A program made the translations under genes and the position numbers. DNA of 16,711 bases, taken from contig JBLIIR010000025.1 in the NCBI GenBank assembly GCA_047635255.1, forward strand, positions 1 to 16,711. The letters are read 5' to 3'. The notes under the pieces are model-generated. The model was not told where the DNA came from. It was given only the letters and a program-made list of their open reading frames with translations, and searched no databases. Below, in pieces: positions 16,027 through 16,711 of this stretch. Source of the stretch: Porticoccus sp047635255. GTDB taxonomy: Bacteria; Pseudomonadota; Gammaproteobacteria; Pseudomonadales; Porticoccaceae. Each line of letters starts with the position of its first letter. The first letter of the stretch is position 1.

Positions 16027-16178
16027 AGATTACTGATCCCTTCGACTTCTCTCTGTTATTATTAAACTCTTTGTTGATGGTGTAGCTGTGAAGGCTTATG
16101 CCATGTTTGCTTCAAGTGCGAACAAGGGTGCCACAAAAGACCTTAATTTAAAATAAAACACTTTCTTGCGAACAACCC
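16027..16178. other. Convergent gap between argA and folA; no recognised gene or clear terminator
   Basis: This 152-bp gap contains a 9-bp direct repeat, TGCGAACAA at 16117-16125 and 16167-16175. The first copy is followed by GGGT and the second by CCCT. A short open frame from GTG 16088 to TAA 16156 has no ribosome binding site. No GC-rich hairpin with a T-run is visible for either neighbour. Confidence 0.5.
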
Positions 16179-16682
16179 TCAAATTTTTTCTAGTACTTGA
16201 AAAAAGTAGGGTATTTCTCCTTGCTGTTCGGGCTCTTGACGACTTACTTCACGCCAAACCTCTTCATCAAATACAGGAAAAAAAGTATCTCCTTCAAGCG
16301 AGGCTTGCACTCGAGTGATATAAAGCCTGTCTGCCTGATCGATTGCTGTATTGTATATTTCAGAACCACCTATTATCATAACCTCCGGCATAGATGCATC
16401 CATCAATGATGCAATATTTTTTGCTTGATCTAAAGATGAAGCAACCTCGACACCACTAAAAGACCAGCTAGTATTGCGCGTAATCACGATGTTCAACCGA
16501 CCAGGTAACGGCTTGCCAATCGAATCAAAAGTTTTTCTGCCCATTACGATAGGTTTTCCCATAGTAATAGATTTAAAATATTTCAAATCTCCTGGCAAAT
16601 GCCAAGGTATGGTGTTATTTAGGCCTATAGTTCGATTATTGGCCATAGCTACAATTAGAGAGAGTCTCATTTTATTTTTCAT
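16179..16682 (-). CDS. folA: Dihydrofolate reductase
   Basis: Reduces dihydrofolate to tetrahydrofolate with NADPH, regenerating the cofactor oxidised by thymidylate synthase. The 167-residue protein has IGLNNTIPWHLPGDLKYF (19-36) with Asp32 as the catalytic acid (E. coli Asp27), VMGRKTFDSIG (46-56), PLPGRLNIVITR (58-69), VMIIGGSEIY (101-110) and GDTFFP (131-136). This is the type I chromosomal pattern. ATG 16682 is chosen over ATG 16670 because it overlaps the TAA of the presumed thyA tail as TAATG; neither has a clear ribosome binding site, so translation probably depends on coupling. Trimethoprim sensitivity would be expected of such a protein, but is not shown by sequence. Confidence 0.95.
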   Translation of the reverse strand: MKNKMRLSLIVAMANNRTIGLNNTIPWHLPGDLKYFKSITMGKPIVMGRKTFDSIGKPLPGRLNIVITRNTSWSFSGVEVASSLDQAKNIASLMDASMPEVMIIGGSEIYNTAIDQADRLYITRVQASLEGDTFFPVFDEEVWREVSRQEPEQQGEIPYFFQVLEKI

Positions 16683-16711
16683 TACACTGCCACTGGTGCT
16701 GGTATTGCAGG
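16682..16711 (-). CDS. thyA: C-terminal end of thymidylate synthase (partial)
   Basis: Reading the minus strand from the window edge, nine sense codons give PAIPAPVAV, then TAA at 16684-16682. ThyA proteins typically end in a sequence such as HPGIKAPVAI, so this fits the last residues of thymidylate synthase. thyA-folA is a common gene pair that links dTMP synthesis to folate recycling. Only 30 bp are visible, so the assignment rests on nine residues plus context. Confidence 0.7.
   Translation of the reverse strand, partial: PAIPAPVAV

Noticed and set aside
16088..16156. Short open frame GTG to TAA, 22 residues, in the argA-folA gap
   Set aside because: No ribosome binding site, a non-ATG start, and the length is expected by chance. 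The residue composition looks reasonable but gives no family match by eye.
1..16711. Mobile elements, tRNA genes, CRISPR arrays, toxin or defence genes
   Set aside because: No transposase or integrase motifs, no cloverleaf-like segments, no regularly spaced repeats, and almost every base is accounted for by recognised core genes.

Overview
This window is a lipopolysaccharide (LPS) inner-core locus from an AT-rich gammaproteobacterium, followed by three housekeeping genes. All assignments come from reading the protein sequences and from remembered family knowledge; no search was run. The gene order closely recalls the Pseudomonas waaA to waaF-ilvE region: waaA, an FAD oxidoreductase, an aldo/keto reductase, hldE, a NodU-type carbamoyltransferase, LPS kinases, waaP, waaG, waaC, waaF, ilvE. 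The low GC content, and argA and thyA-folA lying next to the locus, do not fit Pseudomonas itself. A marine relative in the Pseudomonadales/Cellvibrionales range is my best guess, but this is inference.

Layout: waaA (Kdo transferase) occupies 3-1277 on the minus strand. A 191-bp divergent gap separates it from a two-gene plus-strand operon at 1469-3480: a DAO-family FAD oxidoreductase and an aldo/keto reductase that starts with TTG. That operon converges on hldE (3514-4938, minus). After a 231-bp gap comes a long minus-strand series transcribed from 14426 down to 5170: ilvE, waaF, waaC, waaG, waaP, a double kinase-domain protein, a carbamoyltransferase, and a family 2 glycosyltransferase. Four of the junctions are TAATG or ATGA overlaps or gaps of only 2-23 bp, so this is probably one operon. 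A good sigma70-type promoter lies upstream of ilvE at 14488-14516. On the other side of a 259-bp divergent gap, argA runs on the plus strand (14686-16026). It converges on folA (minus), whose ATG overlaps the stop codon of what looks like the last nine codons of thyA at the window edge.

How the genes work together: HldE supplies ADP-heptose. WaaA adds Kdo to lipid A, WaaC and WaaF add heptose I and II, and WaaG adds the first hexose. WaaP and the double-kinase protein would phosphorylate the heptose region, and the carbamoyltransferase would add a carbamoyl group, most likely to heptose II as WapO is understood to do in Pseudomonas. The family 2 glycosyltransferase probably adds an outer-core sugar. 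IlvE, ArgA and DHFR are unrelated metabolic enzymes, although ilvE appears to head the LPS operon.

I see no tRNA or rRNA genes, CRISPR arrays, insertion sequences, phage genes or clearly broken genes. I found no wholly unknown multi-gene system. The least understood parts are the FAD oxidoreductase/aldo-keto reductase pair and the double-kinase protein. Three ORFs have better start sites than their longest open frames suggest: the aldo/keto reductase (TTG at 2692), waaP (ATG at 10197) and waaF (ATG at 13473).
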